Assembly: GCA_029933755.1 (NCBI GenBank)
Contig: JAOZNO010000008.1
Coordinates: 1-17,856, forward strand
Direction of reading: 5' to 3'
Length of the DNA stretch: 17,856 nucleotides
Source of the DNA: Bacteroidales bacterium
GTDB lineage: Bacteria > Bacteroidota > Bacteroidia > Bacteroidales > NBLH01
Shown here: piece by piece, positions 15,991 to 17,856 of the stretch
How positions within the stretch are numbered: the stretch's first letter is position 1
How the letters are laid out: every line of letters begins with the position of its first letter
Program-made: the position numbers and the translations under genes
The notes under the pieces: model-generated
Seen by the model: only the letters and a program-made list of their open reading frames with translations
Databases searched by the model: none
What the model was told of the DNA's origin: nothing

Positions 15991-17856
15991 TTAATAATTG
16001 CTTTTTGTAATTCTTTTGAATAATTTTTATCCCCTACTCTAAAAACTTTATTTCCCACTTTTTTAATATCTTCTTCTTTTGTACGGTTATACCGAATAGG
16101 TAGATTTTCATTTGTACAAAACAGATAATTATTTTTTACAAGGTTGCTTGTTGCCCTGTGAAAACGCAATGGTGATTTAGCAATATTGTAAATCAAGTTA
16201 TTGGCAACAATAACATCGGTAGTTCCTTCATCTAAAAACATTCCATTGCTTTCAGCACTTCCGGCATTTATTTTCACATCGTGTATATGATTATTTATTA
16301 ATTTACTTCCGGCTTGCAGGCCTAACATATATATTCCACCACCATCACTTAAGACTCTCATAATATGATGAATATGGTTTCCATCTACCACATTATTACG
16401 GCAAGGTGTTTTTGCAGGACTCCACTCCCAACCTATTGAAATACCTGAATATGCCAAATCGAATATCTCATTATTCTTAATTGTAGTTTCAGCACTTATA
16501 CCACACCAAATTCCAATGGCACCATAAAACTGCACACCACTTTTTGTTACTGTGCAATTTTCTATTGTATTTCTCAAGGCCACTTGTTCGGGTGATTTTT
16601 TCCACCAAACTTCTCCATTTATAAAACGACCTTTCCCTTCACCAATCATAATTCCATTAGCCGAAATGTCAGAAAAAACAGAATTGGTAACTGAACAAAA
16701 TTTACAACCCGTAGACAACCACAACCCGCTGATTCCCAAATTCTCAAAGCTGCAATTTTCAAATGTACAGTTTTCAGCCCATTCTACCTTTATAGCCGCA
16801 GGTATCTCTGTCCATCCATTTTCTGGTCTGGCATCAAAATGACAGGCCTGTATCCCACAATAACCTGCATCAGGGATTTTCCATGCACAATGTTTAAAAG
16901 AAATTCCTTCAAAATGGATATTCTTTATTGATTGGTTTTCCTTTCCCTTAAATTGAATTAAACCGGTAGAAAATGGAACAATTATTTGTAGCATTTCAGG
17001 GTTTTGATTTTCAGGTAATTTCAAATATACTTTTTGTTCTTTTTGGTTCAAAAACCATTCGTAATCAATATCCAAAAACTCAATTGCATTTTCAAGATAA
17101 TAACGTGGATTTTTTTCCCAGTTGTCAATATTAAAAAATGCAGGTTTCCTTGCACCTATTGAATCAACTGTAGTTAATCGTTTCTTTACGGCATTAATCT
17201 CTTTTACCCCAATGCGCGAAATTGACCAGTCGTGAAGCAGGACTAATTCAAGACTATTGATATTTTCAGGAATCGGAAAATCACCTTTATTAAACTGAAA
17301 ATTCGTACGACGGTCTTTCCCAACTTTTTTCACACACAAATAATCGGTGTTTGGAAATCGTGCCCTGATGGCTCGTTTGTTATCAATAAAAAGCTCCCTG
17401 GGCTTCCAATCACTAATTCCTTTTTTTGGTAATTTTGCAACCCATAAGCCTTCATCATTTTTTTGCCAATTTCTTAGCAAAACTCCACCAGAAATAACGG
17501 GGTTTGCCCCATTCAAAGCTTTAATTTGAACTTTACTATTTCCACCAAAAAACTCTGATTCAAAAACAACAGGGTTTTCAATTGTGTAAAATCCATTGGC
17601 AATAAAAATTGTAGAATTCTGATTTCTATTATTCTTAATAGAATTCTGAACGGCAATTTTTGCCCTCTCTAAAGTAGCAAATGGTTTTTCTTTTGTTCCC
17701 GGGTTTGTATCATCCCCATTTATTGAAATGTAAAAGAGAACTTCTTTTGATGGTGATGCATATAGACTAACATTAAATACAATCATGCTAATTATTAAAA
17801 ATATTTTTAAGAAATAAGTAGTTGACCACTTTTTATAATATCTAGATATTTGTCTA
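15969..17856 (-). CDS. Right-handed parallel beta-helix protein, GH141-like (5' end beyond window)
   Basis: From ATG 17786 the frame gives 605 residues, but no stop occurs between it and the right edge, and the upstream codons encode YFLKIFLIIS immediately before the Met. Together with the following IVFNVSLYA this makes a proper signal peptide, whereas the ATG alone leaves only a stub without a charged n-region. The true start is therefore probably outside the window. Numbering from that ATG: FYISINGDDTNPGT (18-31) and NPVISGG (95-101) match the N-terminal signature of the other beta-helix protein here. Helical coils fill about 285-545, with conserved acidic positions Asp481 (SDGGGIY) and Asp519-Glu520 (GMFLDEG) as candidate catalytic residues. 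A GH141-type glycosidase is the best guess, with activity unproven. It ends inside the Omp85 gene start, so the two form an operon. Confidence 0.8.
   Translation of the reverse strand, partial: RQISRYYKKWSTTYFLKIFLIISMIVFNVSLYASPSKEVLFYISINGDDTNPGTKEKPFATLERAKIAVQNSIKNNRNQNSTIFIANGFYTIENPVVFESEFFGGNSKVQIKALNGANPVISGGVLLRNWQKNDEGLWVAKLPKKGISDWKPRELFIDNKRAIRARFPNTDYLCVKKVGKDRRTNFQFNKGDFPIPENINSLELVLLHDWSISRIGVKEINAVKKRLTTVDSIGARKPAFFNIDNWEKNPRYYLENAIEFLDIDYEWFLNQKEQKVYLKLPENQNPEMLQIIVPFSTGLIQFKGKENQSIKNIHFEGISFKHCAWKIPDAGYCGIQACHFDARPENGWTEIPAAIKVEWAENCTFENCSFENLGISGLWLSTGCKFCSVTNSVFSDISANGIMIGEGKGRFINGEVWWKKSPEQVALRNTIENCTVTKSGVQFYGAIGIWCGISAETTIKNNEIFDLAYSGISIGWEWSPAKTPCRNNVVDGNHIHHIMRVLSDGGGIYMLGLQAGSKLINNHIHDVKINAGSAESNGMFLDEGTTDVIVANNLIYNIAKSPLRFHRATSNLVKNNYLFCTNENLPIRYNRTKEEDIKKVGNKVFRVGDKNYSKELQKAIINWKQKKQ

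Noticed and set aside
16552..16842. Plus-strand 96-codon frame opposite the second beta-helix gene
   Set aside because: Antisense to strong coding sequence with conserved beta-helix motifs; composition is that of a reverse-complement shadow.
1..17856. tRNA, rRNA, CRISPR arrays, transposase genes or phage genes
   Set aside because: Reading both strands by eye, I found no cloverleaf, rRNA block, regular repeat array, transposase or phage protein signature; a covariance-model search would be needed to exclude small RNAs.

Overview
The window is AT-rich, with A/T-rich leaders, few recognisable Shine-Dalgarno sites, Sec and lipoprotein signal peptides on nearly every gene, and a dense set of secreted carbohydrate-active enzymes. 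This points to a Bacteroidota bacterium, plausibly marine or algal-polymer-associated. The window looks like the enzyme part of a polysaccharide utilization locus (PUL). No SusC/SusD pair, transporter or regulator is visible, so the locus probably extends beyond the window.

Layout. Bases 1-198 hold a possible 3' end of an upstream gene and a promoter/operator-like leader. The plus strand then carries seven enzyme genes: a lipoprotein metallophosphoesterase (202-1296), a GH2 beta-galactosidase-like enzyme overlapping it by 14 bp (1283-4618), a sulfatase lipoprotein (5040-6473), a GH16 endo-glycanase lipoprotein (6713-7528), a secreted right-handed beta-helix protein of the GH141-like type (7700-9703), a GH27 alpha-galactosidase (9929-11179) and a second GH2 beta-galactosidase (11379-14501). 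A strong hairpin terminator (14528-14585) separates these from two minus-strand genes: an Omp85/D15-type outer-membrane protein (14599-15990) and, upstream of it and overlapping by 22 bp, a second beta-helix protein (stop at 15969). The reading frame of the latter stays open to the right edge of the window.

How the genes may work together (inference): the GH16 enzyme cuts a galactose-rich, probably sulfated backbone into oligosaccharides. The sulfatase removes sulfate esters, GH27 removes alpha-galactose, the two GH2 enzymes remove beta-linked galactose or a modified relative, and the beta-helix enzymes deal with other linkages or side chains. The polymer cannot be named from sequence alone.

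Less ordinary points: an unannotated decayed glycoside-hydrolase C-terminus at about 4700-4891; a possible second remnant at about 6535-6615; two intergenic spacers (9705-9893 and 11190-11342) sharing identical terminal motifs; loss of the canonical Arg-His pair in the active site of the first GH2; and a beta-helix/Omp85 gene pair joined by a TTG start inside the upstream gene.
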